This document shows positions 1 to 7,634 of a DNA stretch of 9,781 bases, piece after piece; position 1 is the stretch's first letter, and every line of letters begins with the position of its first letter. A program made the translations under genes and the position numbers. The stretch comes from Rifleibacterium sp035352635 (GTDB taxonomy: Bacteria > Muiribacteriota > Ozemobacteria > Ozemobacterales > Ozemobacteraceae): contig DAOPYA010000151.1 of NCBI GenBank assembly GCA_035352635.1, positions 1 to 9,781 of the forward strand. Reading direction: 5' to 3'. Under the pieces are notes generated by a model, which did not search any database, was not told the DNA's origin, and worked only from the letters and a program-made list of their open reading frames with translations.

Positions 1-2
1 AG

Positions 3-71
3 AGGTTGGCCGGCAATGCCGATCGGGGTATATTGGGCGCTGACCCAAACTACTTTAGAGGAAAATCATGA
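3..71 (+). CDS. possible 3' end of an upstream gene (partial, low confidence)
   Basis: One forward frame is open from the window edge and ends in a TGA at 69-71, giving 22 residues that finish in ...DPNYFRGKS. This stop overlaps the ATG of the next gene as ATGA, an arrangement typical of translationally coupled genes. Nothing else supports it: the fragment is too short to recognise and another frame is also open here. If it is real, the secreted protein at 68-871 is the second gene of an operon whose first gene lies outside the window. Confidence 0.3.
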   Translation, partial: RLAGNADRGILGADPNYFRGKS

Positions 72-871
72 AAAGATCAGTATTATTGCTTGTTGCTTTC
101 TGTTTCGTCGTCAGCCTGCTGAGCGCTGATGGTGGTGCCGAAAGGCCGATTACCGCTGCCGAAAAAGCCTTTTACGAAGAAACTATTCGCAAAGTCACTT
201 CTCTGCTTCCAGAACCCCAGAAAGACTGCAGCAAAAAGCTTGAAGAAATAACTGTTCCGCTCAGAATGGGCGTCGGTGCCGAAAATTCGCCGATCCCCAT
301 CTACTTCACATGCAGTTATCGCGCCGGCATGAACACCCAGGCAAGCATGGAAGCCGGCAAGATGCTTGCTGACGATGCCAGCGGTCTTGAAGATATGAGT
401 AAACAAATCGGCAAAATTTCTGAAGAAATGGAAAAAGCCGCCACCGCCGGCGATCAGAAAAAAATTCTTGAACTGCAGGCTAAAATGCAGGCCGTCATGC
501 AGGGTAATGCCGGCATGGCCAAGCTGCAGAAGATGAGCAAGGAAATCGAACAACAATCGATGCAGCTTTCAGTCTCGATCAATGCCAACGGCGCTGATTT
601 TCACCCTTACCATGCAATAGCCACCCCGGCCGGCGCCAGTCTCGCGATTCGCCGCGACAAAACCGACGACGTGCAGTCTGATACAGTTCTCTTCTTCGGC
701 CCCTACACCAGCAAGGTCTACGAAGAAACCATGCAGGTTTACGTAGAACGCAAGCCAGCCACCGGCACCAAAGTTCATTTCTTCTACATTCAGCTCCAGG
801 GCGAGCCCGAAGTCTGCGATGCCTACATCGCTAAAATGAATCTGGCCGGTTTCGCGGCACTTCTGAACTGA
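68..871 (+). CDS. secreted protein of unknown function with a central helical segment
   Basis: A 267-residue protein whose family I do not recognise. Residues 1 to about 20-24 form a Sec signal peptide: two basic residues, a long Leu/Val/Phe core, then small residues (LLSA, DGGA) suitable for signal peptidase I, so the product should be periplasmic or surface-exposed. The mature part has an N-terminal beta-like region to about residue 95, a charged Glu/Lys/Met/Gln-rich segment at about 104-167 likely to be helical or coiled coil, and a C-terminal beta-like region (residues 180-250). Mature cysteines are C54, C82 and C250, so one disulfide is possible. The ATG at 68 is chosen because AGAGGA lies five bases upstream. 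The gene converges on the ord-family gene and shares a terminator with it. Coding status is secure; function is not inferable. Confidence 0.85.
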   Translation: MKRSVLLLVAFCFVVSLLSADGGAERPITAAEKAFYEETIRKVTSLLPEPQKDCSKKLEEITVPLRMGVGAENSPIPIYFTCSYRAGMNTQASMEAGKMLADDASGLEDMSKQIGKISEEMEKAATAGDQKKILELQAKMQAVMQGNAGMAKLQKMSKEIEQQSMQLSVSINANGADFHPYHAIATPAGASLAIRRDKTDDVQSDTVLFFGPYTSKVYEETMQVYVERKPATGTKVHFFYIQLQGEPEVCDAYIAKMNLAGFAALLN

Positions 872-921
872 TCGCATCGTCAGACCGGTTTTTCGGCCAC
901 TAGACGGCCGCTATCAGCCTT

Positions 922-965
922 AAAAAAAGCTTCGCAAGGGTTTACCCCCTGCGAAGCTTTTTTTT
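922..965. terminator. bidirectional rho-independent terminator
   Basis: A run of seven A, then GCTTCGCA, one bulged A, GGG, a short loop, CCC, TGCGAAGC and a run of eight T. The hairpin has a GC-containing stem, with an A tract on the left and a T tract on the right, so it can end transcripts from both directions. It lies between the 3' ends of two convergent genes (stops at 871 and 989) and can serve both. Confidence 0.9.
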
Positions 966-988
966 GCGGCTAAAACGCCTGCAGTCAG

Positions 989-2044
989 TTATTCGTGAAT
1001 CTGTTCGCGCATGTCGCCCATGATCGCCCGCGGAACCGGCAGATCGAGCATGGTATGCAGCCCTGGTCTGGCGTTGATAACCTGCGGAATCATATTGATG
1101 CACATCGCGATTGTGCCGATGCCGCCAGGGATCTCGGGTTTGTTCGACAGATTGACGTTCGGGGTGCCCTTGATAACGACGTAATCGCCGGTATCGGTGC
1201 CTTCAAGTTCGGGTTCGATCTGCTGGGGGTGAATCATTTCGACGGCGAGTTTGCCGTTTACATAACCAAAGCCCTTCATGGTGCAACCGGCAACGTTGCC
1301 CGGTTTGACTTCGGCGTATTTTGTCTTGCGCAGCACCTTCGAAACGATCGGGTCCATGGTCTGTTCAACGGCTTTGTCGAGTTTCCAGCCGATGGCGTCG
1401 CAGATCATGCTGACTGATTCGTTAAAGCCAACGTGGCCGGCGAGATGCCCCGATTTTGCCTGTTTTTTGAATTCGTCGAGGGTGATACCTACGCCCTGTT
1501 CTTCCATGACGGCCGGGCCAAACGGTGAAAGGCTGTTAACCCGTTCTGCCTTAACATATTCAACGTCTGTGCAGGCGCCAGTCATCAGAACTACGAGAAG
1601 ATCCATTATCAGGCCCGGGTTGATGCCGGTGCCCAGAATGCTGACGCCATTGGCTTTGGCCAGGCGATCCATTTCGGCTGAGAGTTTGGGTTCTTTCGCT
1701 TTCGGGTAAGCCATTTCTTCGGCAGTGGTAATGACGTTAATGCCGAGTTCAACGATCAGTTTGATTTTTTCGAAGGCTTTTGCGGTAAAACTGTCGGTGG
1801 CCAGCAGAACCAGGTCAACTGATTTTTTGCTGATAACCTTGGTGATATCGCCCTGAATGGTGACGTCTTTATGCTTGCCCTTCGGCATGCCAAGAACTTC
1901 GAACATGCTCTTGCCAACGCGGTTGGGGTGGATATCACAAACTCCGACGATATCAACGCCTTTTTTGCGCAGCAAAACTTCGGCCATACCACTGCCCATG
2001 GCACCAAAACCCCAGATCGCGATCTTTACGTTTTCTTTCTTCAC
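989..2044 (-). CDS. ord: 2,4-diaminopentanoate dehydrogenase family protein (Ord-like)
   Basis: A 351-residue NAD(P)-dependent dehydrogenase of the DapB-like Rossmann family. The Ord enzymes of ornithine fermentation oxidatively deaminate 2,4-diaminopentanoate to 2-amino-4-oxopentanoate. Visible features, counted from the GTG: dinucleotide-binding G12-F-G-A-M-G-S-G19 after a first beta strand, an acidic D37 at the end of the second strand, GTGINPG at 138-144, RVNSLSPFG at 168-176, GHVGFNES at 203-210 and PGGIGT at 306-311. The pattern matches Ord rather than the shorter true DapB. An upstream ATG at 2089 would add 15 residues but has no ribosome site, whereas AGGAG lies seven bases before the GTG at 2044. 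The gene follows ddh and lysA on the same strand, yet none of the usual partners (oraS/oraE, ortAB, orr) is in the window, so the physiological substrate may differ. Family call firm, substrate inferred. Confidence 0.82.
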   Translation of the reverse strand: MKKENVKIAIWGFGAMGSGMAEVLLRKKGVDIVGVCDIHPNRVGKSMFEVLGMPKGKHKDVTIQGDITKVISKKSVDLVLLATDSFTAKAFEKIKLIVELGINVITTAEEMAYPKAKEPKLSAEMDRLAKANGVSILGTGINPGLIMDLLVVLMTGACTDVEYVKAERVNSLSPFGPAVMEEQGVGITLDEFKKQAKSGHLAGHVGFNESVSMICDAIGWKLDKAVEQTMDPIVSKVLRKTKYAEVKPGNVAGCTMKGFGYVNGKLAVEMIHPQQIEPELEGTDTGDYVVIKGTPNVNLSNKPEIPGGIGTIAMCINMIPQVINARPGLHTMLDLPVPRAIMGDMREQIHE

Positions 2045-2056
2045 ACCATTTCTCCT
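2042..2056 (-). promoter_or_regulatory. ribosome binding site deciding a GTG start
   Basis: Read on the minus strand, AGGAG (2056-2052) is followed by seven bases and then GTG (2044-2042), in frame with the dehydrogenase. The first Rossmann strand begins only a few residues later, as expected for this family. An ATG inside the spacer (2049-2047) is out of frame. Confidence 0.75.
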
Positions 2057-2153
2057 GTTGATGAATTGCCATTCGTCTTTTAAAAGCATTTGCAGAAGAC
2101 TGACAGCTCGTTACCCGGTCAAAACCTCAGAGGTCGCCGGGCTATATTGGCCA

Positions 2154-2181
2154 AGTATACTATAAAAGTTGCCATTAGCAA
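2154..2181 (-). promoter_or_regulatory. candidate sigma-70 type promoter for the ord-family gene
   Basis: On the minus strand, TTGCTA (2181-2176), a 16-base spacer and TATACT (2159-2154) resemble -35 and -10 boxes. They lie in the 185-base space between the ddh stop and the GTG at 2044, leaving a leader of roughly 100 bases. This suggests the ord-family gene can be transcribed independently of lysA-ddh. No clear terminator follows ddh, so read-through is also possible. Confidence 0.5.
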
Positions 2182-2229
2182 GCCTTCAGTTTGCTCTTCA
2201 GAATCTCGCAGAAACAAGGCATTGGCAGT

Positions 2230-3216
2230 TCAGAGCAGTGAACGCCGCAATTCATCGCCAGTGCGGGCATCGAGCAGTGCTGGCGCGACATCGAGAACGG
2301 TCAGGCAGCCGGTTTTTCCGGTGGCAGCGAGGCGATGCGCCGCCCTGGCGTAGGCAACCAGCACCCCGGCCGTGAATTCAGGGTTTGAGTCGAGTTTGAG
2401 GCTGAACTCGGCGACATGCTTATGCTCTTTATTGGCACCCGTAACGCCAGTATGAATAACCGCGCCGCCATGCGGAATGCCGGCATGTGTGCGCTGCAAC
2501 TCTTCTTCACTGATAAACTCAACGGTGGTGTCGTTGTCGGCAAAATAGTTCGGCATGCTTTTAATTTCATGGCTTATGCGGGCGAGATCAGCCCCTTCTT
2601 CAGCGACGACGTAGCAATGCCGCAGGTGCTTTTCGCGGGTGGTCAGTTCAGGGTTTTCGCCGGCCCGCACCCGCGCCATGGCGGTTTCTACGGGTATGGT
2701 GTATTGCCGGGCATCTTTGACACCTTTGACGCGCCTGATCGCATCTGAATGCCCCTGGCTGACCCCTTTGCCCCAGAATGTCCAGGTATGGCCTTCGGGC
2801 AGCACCGCCTGCAAAATCAGGCGGTTCAGCGAAAAGAGGCCTGGGTCCCAGCCGACTGAAATAATGCCAAGATGACCGCCCCGACGGGCTGCCGCATCGA
2901 CCGCCGCGAAATGCTCAGGAATACGGGCATGCGTGTCGAAACTGTCGACCACATTGAACCACTGCGCAAGTTCGGGCGTCTGCTCAGGCAGATCGGTGGC
3001 ACTGCCGCCGCAGAGGATCATAACATCGATGGCGCCCTTCCAGGATTCGACTTCGGCAAGCGGCACCACTTTAACGCCCATTTTCAGCGGAATAATGGTA
3101 TCCGGTGGCCGGCGGGTAAAAATCGCGACGACCTGCAGGTCGGGGTTCTGCGCCACCGCGTTCTCAACGCCGCGGCCAATGTTGCCGTAACCAACGATAC
3201 CGATGCGAATAGTCAT
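2230..3216 (-). CDS. ddh: meso-diaminopimelate D-dehydrogenase
   Basis: A 328-residue cytosolic NADP-dependent enzyme that reductively aminates tetrahydrodipicolinate to meso-DAP in one step, bypassing the succinylase or acetylase branch; it can also run in the deaminating direction. Length and motifs match the Corynebacterium glutamicum type: Rossmann GYGNIGRG at 9-16; tandem Arg R35-R36 after the second strand, consistent with NADP preference; CGGSATDLPEQ at 69-79; D92/D95 in VDSFDTH; GWDPGLFSLNR at 122-132; FWGKGVSQGHSDAIRR at 147-162; and PHGGAVIHTG at 248-257. The ATG at 3216 has GAGG about eight bases upstream. The gene starts 27 bases after lysA, so the two are very probably cotranscribed. 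No truncation or missing motif is seen. Confidence 0.95.
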   Translation of the reverse strand: MTIRIGIVGYGNIGRGVENAVAQNPDLQVVAIFTRRPPDTIIPLKMGVKVVPLAEVESWKGAIDVMILCGGSATDLPEQTPELAQWFNVVDSFDTHARIPEHFAAVDAAARRGGHLGIISVGWDPGLFSLNRLILQAVLPEGHTWTFWGKGVSQGHSDAIRRVKGVKDARQYTIPVETAMARVRAGENPELTTREKHLRHCYVVAEEGADLARISHEIKSMPNYFADNDTTVEFISEEELQRTHAGIPHGGAVIHTGVTGANKEHKHVAEFSLKLDSNPEFTAGVLVAYARAAHRLAATGKTGCLTVLDVAPALLDARTGDELRRSLL

Positions 3217-3243
3217 GCTGTAACCTCGTTTATGAATGTTCGG

Positions 3244-4506
3244 TCAGGGTAAAAAGTTTTTCAGAGCTGAGAAGTCAAGAGTGGCAAAATAATCATTAAT
3301 GCTTTCGGCGCGACGGATCATGCTGATCTCACCGCTGCTACGGCGCAGCAGTTCAGCAGAACGCAACTGGCCGTTGTAGTTGAAGCCCATCGCGTGCCCG
3401 TGCGCACCGGTCGTGTGAATAACCACAATATCGCCAACCTCTATGGGCGGCAACATTCGGCCGATCGCGAATTTATCGTTATTCTCGCACAGCGAACCGG
3501 TCACATCATATTTATGATCGTGCGGCTGCGTTTCTTTGCCCGGAACGGTAATGTGGTGGTAAGCCCCATAAATGCCGGGCCGCATCAGATCTGCCATGCT
3601 GGCATCAAGGCCCACATAGTCGCGATAAATATGCTTCAGGTGCCTGACCCGGGTAACCAGCCAGCCGAAAGGCCCAGTCACCATGCGGCCGTTTTCCATG
3701 CAGATTTTGAGCGGCGCCAGACCGTTCGCGACGATCAGGTGGTCATATTCGCGCCTGATACCCTGAGAAATCTTCTCAAGGTCGAGTTCTTCCTGTTCGG
3801 GGCGGTAGGGCACGCCATACCCGCCGCCAAGATCGACGAATTCAATCTGAATGCCAGTCTGGTGGTTTATTTCGACCACCATTTCGAAGAGCATCTTTGC
3901 CGTGGCAACGTGGTAGTCTTCGTTGAGTTCATTCGAGGCCAGCATGGTATGCAGACCAAACCTTTTGACGCCCCTCTGCCTGGCAATGCGGAAGGCTTCG
4001 ATGAGTTGAGTGCCGGTCAGCCCGTATTTTGCCTCTTCGGGCTGGCCGATGATCGCGTTGCCCGCCTTAAGAGGCCCGGGGTTATACCTGAAACTGAGCA
4101 GTTCGGGCAGCCCTGCCGACTTTTCGAGGTAATCGATATGACTCAGGTCGTCGAGGTTGATGATGGCACGCAGCTTTCGGGCGAGCATGAACTCTTCGGC
4201 CGGCGTGTTGTTCGACGAAAACATGATGTTCTCGCCCAGAATGCCAGCCTGTTCGGCCAGCATCAGTTCAGCGAGCGAACTGCAGTCAGCGCCCATGCCG
4301 CATTCTTTGAGAACCTTTAAAATAAACGGGTTCGGCAGGGCCTTAACAGCAAAATAGTTGATAAAGCCGGGCATCCAGGCAAAAACGCTCCGCAGACGAC
4401 TGGCGTTATCGCGTATCATCTGTTCGTCATAGAGATGAAAAGGGGTCGGGTGCCGGGCGATCAGCTCAAGAGTCTGTTCACGCGTCAGCGGGTAGTTGTA
4501 TTTCAT
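3244..4506 (-). CDS. lysA: diaminopimelate decarboxylase
   Basis: A 420-residue PLP-dependent fold-type III decarboxylase that converts meso-DAP to L-lysine and CO2 in the cytosol, the last step of lysine synthesis. Visible elements: the PLP lysine K55 in YFAVKALPNP, H186 in GLHTM, the phosphate-binding GGGYG at 227-231, ENGR at 271-274 where many relatives have EPGR, RPGIYGAYH at 309-317, the partner-subunit catalytic C340-E341 in SLCENNDKFA, and a C-terminal TGAHGHAMGFNYNG at 366-379 carrying the substrate or PLP tyrosine. All key residues are present, so it should be active. AAGG lies nine bases before the ATG. Its product pathway matches the next gene, ddh. The 128-base space upstream shows no convincing promoter or terminator, so expression from the preceding gene is possible. 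Confidence 0.94.
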   Translation of the reverse strand: MKYNYPLTREQTLELIARHPTPFHLYDEQMIRDNASRLRSVFAWMPGFINYFAVKALPNPFILKVLKECGMGADCSSLAELMLAEQAGILGENIMFSSNNTPAEEFMLARKLRAIINLDDLSHIDYLEKSAGLPELLSFRYNPGPLKAGNAIIGQPEEAKYGLTGTQLIEAFRIARQRGVKRFGLHTMLASNELNEDYHVATAKMLFEMVVEINHQTGIQIEFVDLGGGYGVPYRPEQEELDLEKISQGIRREYDHLIVANGLAPLKICMENGRMVTGPFGWLVTRVRHLKHIYRDYVGLDASMADLMRPGIYGAYHHITVPGKETQPHDHKYDVTGSLCENNDKFAIGRMLPPIEVGDIVVIHTTGAHGHAMGFNYNGQLRSAELLRRSSGEISMIRRAESINDYFATLDFSALKNFLP

Positions 4507-4576
4507 GTTTTGTTACCTTGCTGGCGGCAACGCGATAAAGCATCTGCCGGCCATAGTTTTCGGATAATCATCATAA

Positions 4577-4750
4577 TCAATCTTCGCTCAGGATATAATT
4601 GAATTCTTTGTCGTCAGGGTTGCGCCGCCCATTATTAACGGCCAGTCGAAACAGAAGAGCTTTTAAGGTTAATGCCTCCACTGCGCTGCTTCGGCGTCGG
4701 CTCTTTTTTGTCGCTGCCAAATACCGGCCAGTCAACGATAACTCCCGCAT
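4577..4750 (-). CDS. possible small ORF overlapping the end of the large secreted protein gene
   Basis: A 57-codon ORF starts with ATG at 4750 inside the 3' end of the large gene, in the +1 frame, and runs 58 bases past that gene's stop to a TGA at 4577-4579. The product is basic in its middle (KKSRRRSS), has a short hydrophobic helix-like stretch (EALTLKALLFRLAV) and ends in an acidic tail. No good ribosome site is present: AGG touches the ATG. It could be a coupled small protein, a frameshifted extension of the large protein, or chance. Unrecognised. Confidence 0.2.
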   Translation of the reverse strand: MRELSLTGRYLAATKKSRRRSSAVEALTLKALLFRLAVNNGRRNPDDKEFNYILSED

Positions 4751-7633
4751 CCTGGCAGATCATGCGGCACTTTGAGGTGCCGCAGGCCGGGTCGCCGGGC
4801 TTGTGCCCGCAGGGCAGCACATTCTCACCTGTTTTGCCCGCTTCGGCAATGCTTTGCGCCGCCGCAGCCCGCAACTGTTCAATCAACAGCCTTAATTCAT
4901 GCAGCGATTTAACACGCATCTCGTGCAGATGTTTGAGCCTGCTCACTGCTTCATGAATCAGGGCGGCAATGCTGCCTGCAGGTTTATCGGTGGCAGCGGC
5001 CGGGGCTTTTAGGGTGGTCAGAGTGCCTCTGATCTGTTCGGGCACCCGTTCGAGGGTGCCGACTTCGGCGGCGAAATTCTCGGGCAGACTGCCATCAGGG
5101 TAAGCAACCATGCGTACTTCTGATTTAACCGTCAGCCAGTCGCCCTCATTACTCTGGCGTTTATCGGCAAAAAGAGCGCCCGCAGTTTCGACCCGTTGCT
5201 TCAGGGTCGTGAAATTGGCGATGAGCTGCTTAAAAGTTGCTTCGTTCTGCCTCATGATTGCGGCATTTTTAACAGCAGCGATGGCACTCTCGTCAAGTCT
5301 GGCACGGCAGGCAGACCAGTTTTCCCCCGGTTCCCCGCCGGCATTCGCCGTTGCCAGACCCGCAAGTTGCGATATCTCAGTCTGAATTCGGGCAAGTTCG
5401 CCCCCCTGCTGGTCGGCAATAGCACTCAAGGCATTGGCGGTTCTCTCAGCCGCTGCCGCAGTGCCGCCGGCCTTAAGCTCATTAAGTGCCGAAACCGCCT
5501 GCTGCTGCCCCCCCGAAATCACATTACCAGAAGCGGTGAGTTGCCCGGTCAGCCGCGCTTCGGTCTTTGAAAACTCCATCGCCGCGTTCGGGTCAAGCTC
5601 GGCATTAGCCTGGGCCGTGATCGAACGAAGTTCTTCGAGATCTTTGGCAGCCTGCCGGTTGAAAAGTCTTGCCGAGACGGCATTTTGTTCGAGAAGCGCT
5701 CTTAGTCGTGCGGCGTCGGCGGCCAGTCGCTTCAGCTCGGCGGCAGCCTGCTTGCCATACTGCACCGCCCTGGCGTTCTGCACGCTCTGTTGCATATTCT
5801 GGTTCTGTAGCTCGGCAAAGGTGGTTTCGAGAACATTCTGCGTATCAAGAGTCTCACCGGCCAGAAAAATCGCCGTCTCAGCACCGCCCACCACCGCGTT
5901 ATTCTTGATCAGATCGAGGCCGCCAACCAGGGTGCCATGAATGAAACCCTTGCTGGTCGCTTCAGCCATGATCTTCAGCTTGTTGGCCAGGGTATCGGGG
6001 TCTTCGCCGGCATCGCGGTATTTCTGCTGCAAACGTCTGATTTCTTGCAGCGTATAGGTCGATGTCTCACTCGACACATTATCGATGACCGGCAGAATCG
6101 ACATGTCATAAAGAATCTTGCCGGTCGAATCGCCCCTGTCGAGGCTGTTTTTAACATTCAGCACCGTATTCACCAGGCCGAGCCCGAAAGCCGCGCTGCC
6201 GGCAAAACGGGTGCTGCGACCGGCACTGGCCGCGCTGCCCGTCTTTTTAATCTCGGCACGCACGTTTTTTACCAGCTCGCNNNNNNNNNNNNNNNNNNNN
6301 NNNNNNNNNNNNNNNNNNNNNNNNNNNNNNNNNNNNNNNNNNNNNNNNNNNNNNNNNNNNNNNNNNNNNNNNNNNNNNNNCTGGCCGCGCTGCCCGTCTT
6401 TTTAATCTCGGCACGCACGTTTTTTACCAGCTCGCTATCGCCGCCAAACCTGATTTCGAGATCCTGGCACAGCTGGTTCTTCTGGTTGGCAGTCAGACTG
6501 CTTGCTCCGTCGGCAATAAACTTTGCGGCTTCGCCCGGCTTTTTGCTGACCGTTGCCCCTTCAGCAACCGCAATGGAAAAATTGCGCACCGACTTCTCGG
6601 CCAGATGCTTATTTTGTGCCCCGACCAGGGCTTCTGCCCGTTTCGTTTTCGTGGCAGAATCGCGTGCCTGCGCATCTTTTAATTGCTGGTTCGATTTTTC
6701 CGAGTATTTGCTTTCGGTTTCGAGGGTTGATGCATCGCCATCAGCACCAATCGTTGCGAATTTTTCTTTTTGCCGCCGGGCATTTTGCTCGATGTAACCC
6801 GAAACCTCACCGCTGCGAGCCAGATATTTAGCCTGTTTTGCTTCACAGATACGAATTTCATTATCAACCAGAGACTTTTTAGCGGGGTCAGTCACGTCGG
6901 CCCGCGATTGTTTGAGCTTTTCGGCATGATCAGCCATTTTGTCTGCATTTTTGAGCATTTCTTTCTGGTATGCCAAAGCTTCGTCGTCAGAAAAGGTTGT
7001 GCCCTTGAAGTTTTCATCGACAGCCTGCTGAACTTTAACCGATTTTTTGTCGGTGTACATGACGCCACCATCTTCGTTCAATTCACCAGAATGCCTGGAA
7101 AACCCTTCGTCGGTCATCTGTTCAGGGGTAGCCATCATATCTACCTGGGTGTTTTTTGCATGATTGTTACCGACGGCTTCACGGTAGTCAAACTTTTTCA
7201 GGTCGTCATTAACCAGTTCGTTAAAATTTTTGCGGGCCTTAACAGCCTGTTCAGGCGTAATTGTCGTATCGCTGAGCAGTTGAATATCAGTATCAGTGCC
7301 GGGTCTTGGCTTGTCATTTTTCTTGACCGCTATTTGCATGCCTTCCTTTTTGGCAGCCCTGACCGCGTATTCTTCGGCCCGTTCCACAAATGCCTGCTGA
7401 TTTTTGTGGTACACCTCAGGCGAAATCACACTGTCATCAAGCGCCAGCAGGTTAATTTCCTTGTTGTGCACAAACGCGATCAACTGCTGCTTTTCAGTGG
7501 CAGTGCCGGCCGCCACTGCCCGGGCATTGGCAATGATTTCGGCCAGACCCACCTCGGCGAGCAATGGCAGCGAACCCGGCACCAGGGCAAAAAACAGCAA
7601 ACCCATAATTGCGCCAATTTTCGTTTTTTTCAT
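4635..7633 (-). CDS. large secreted helical protein, interrupted by an assembly gap
   Basis: Two ORFs separated by 100 N join in frame once the shared 55 bases are counted once, giving about 947 residues. I recognise no family. Residues 1-26 are a signal peptide (MKKTK, hydrophobic core, LPLLA-EV). Residues 30-405 are charged, Lys/Glu/Asp/Asn-rich and mostly helical. Residues 426-442 and about 511-544 are Gly/Ala-rich and hydrophobic, and could be membrane-associated. Residues 550-880 are long Ala/Gln/Glu/Arg-rich helices that look like coiled coil. Near the end are four cysteines (C890, C899, C904, C908), spaced C-x8-C-x4-C-x3-C, fitting a disulfide or metal knot; then comes a polar tail. 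The start codon lies one base after the stop of the upstream membrane protein gene, so translation is probably coupled. Likely an envelope or surface component; a specific role cannot be given. Confidence 0.8.
6226..6280. repeat. left copy of a 55-base direct repeat abutting the N gap
   Basis: This 55-base stretch ends exactly at the first N and is identical to 6381-6435. It encodes the peptide around VRAEIKKTGSAA on the minus strand. I read it as the overlapping end of one contig, not as a biological repeat. Confidence 0.9.
6281..6380. other. 100-N scaffold gap, probably spurious
   Basis: Exactly 100 unknown bases, a common placeholder length, lie between two contig ends that carry the same 55 bases. 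The minus-strand reading phase is the same on both sides: base 6435 and base 6280 are both second codon positions. Removing the gap and one repeat copy restores one continuous reading frame. A real sequence loop returning to the same 55-mer cannot be fully excluded. Confidence 0.9.
6381..6435. repeat. right copy of the 55-base direct repeat abutting the N gap
   Basis: Begins at the first base after the N run and repeats 6226-6280 exactly. Beyond it the sequence continues as the N-terminal part of the large secreted protein. A length of 55 equals a common de Bruijn k-mer size, which fits contigs that were adjacent in an assembly graph. Confidence 0.9.
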
Positions 7634-7634
7634 T

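Noticed and set aside
33..48. Short inverted repeat TTGGG/CCCAA upstream of the first secreted protein gene
   Set aside because: A five-base-pair stem with a six-base loop and no T tract is too weak to call as a terminator or regulatory element.
905..919. Similarity of CGGCCGCTATCAGCC to CGGCCTATCAGCC at 8813-8825, each lying before a hairpin
   Set aside because: The exact shared core is only nine bases, which is expected by chance in about 10 kb; flanks do not match.
2075..2086. 12-mer GTCTTTTAAAAG repeated at 8792-8803
   Set aside because: A few chance 12-mer matches are expected within a window of this size, the core is a simple AT palindrome, and the two copies have different contexts.
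3394..4320. Plus-strand ORF of 308 codons opposite lysA
   Set aside because: The minus strand encodes an unmistakable, complete diaminopimelate decarboxylase; the antisense frame shows no recognisable motif or ribosome site.
4507..4634. Possible promoter upstream of lysA (TTGATT and TATATC-like boxes)
   Set aside because: Spacings of 14 and 19 bases do not fit a normal promoter and no box is close to consensus.
7271..7305. PGTDTDIQ motif in the large secreted protein (about residues 111-118), reminiscent of a nucleotidyltransferase acidic motif
   Set aside because: The preceding Gly-Ser helix signature and a third acidic residue in proper context are absent, and the protein is exported, so the resemblance is probably accidental.
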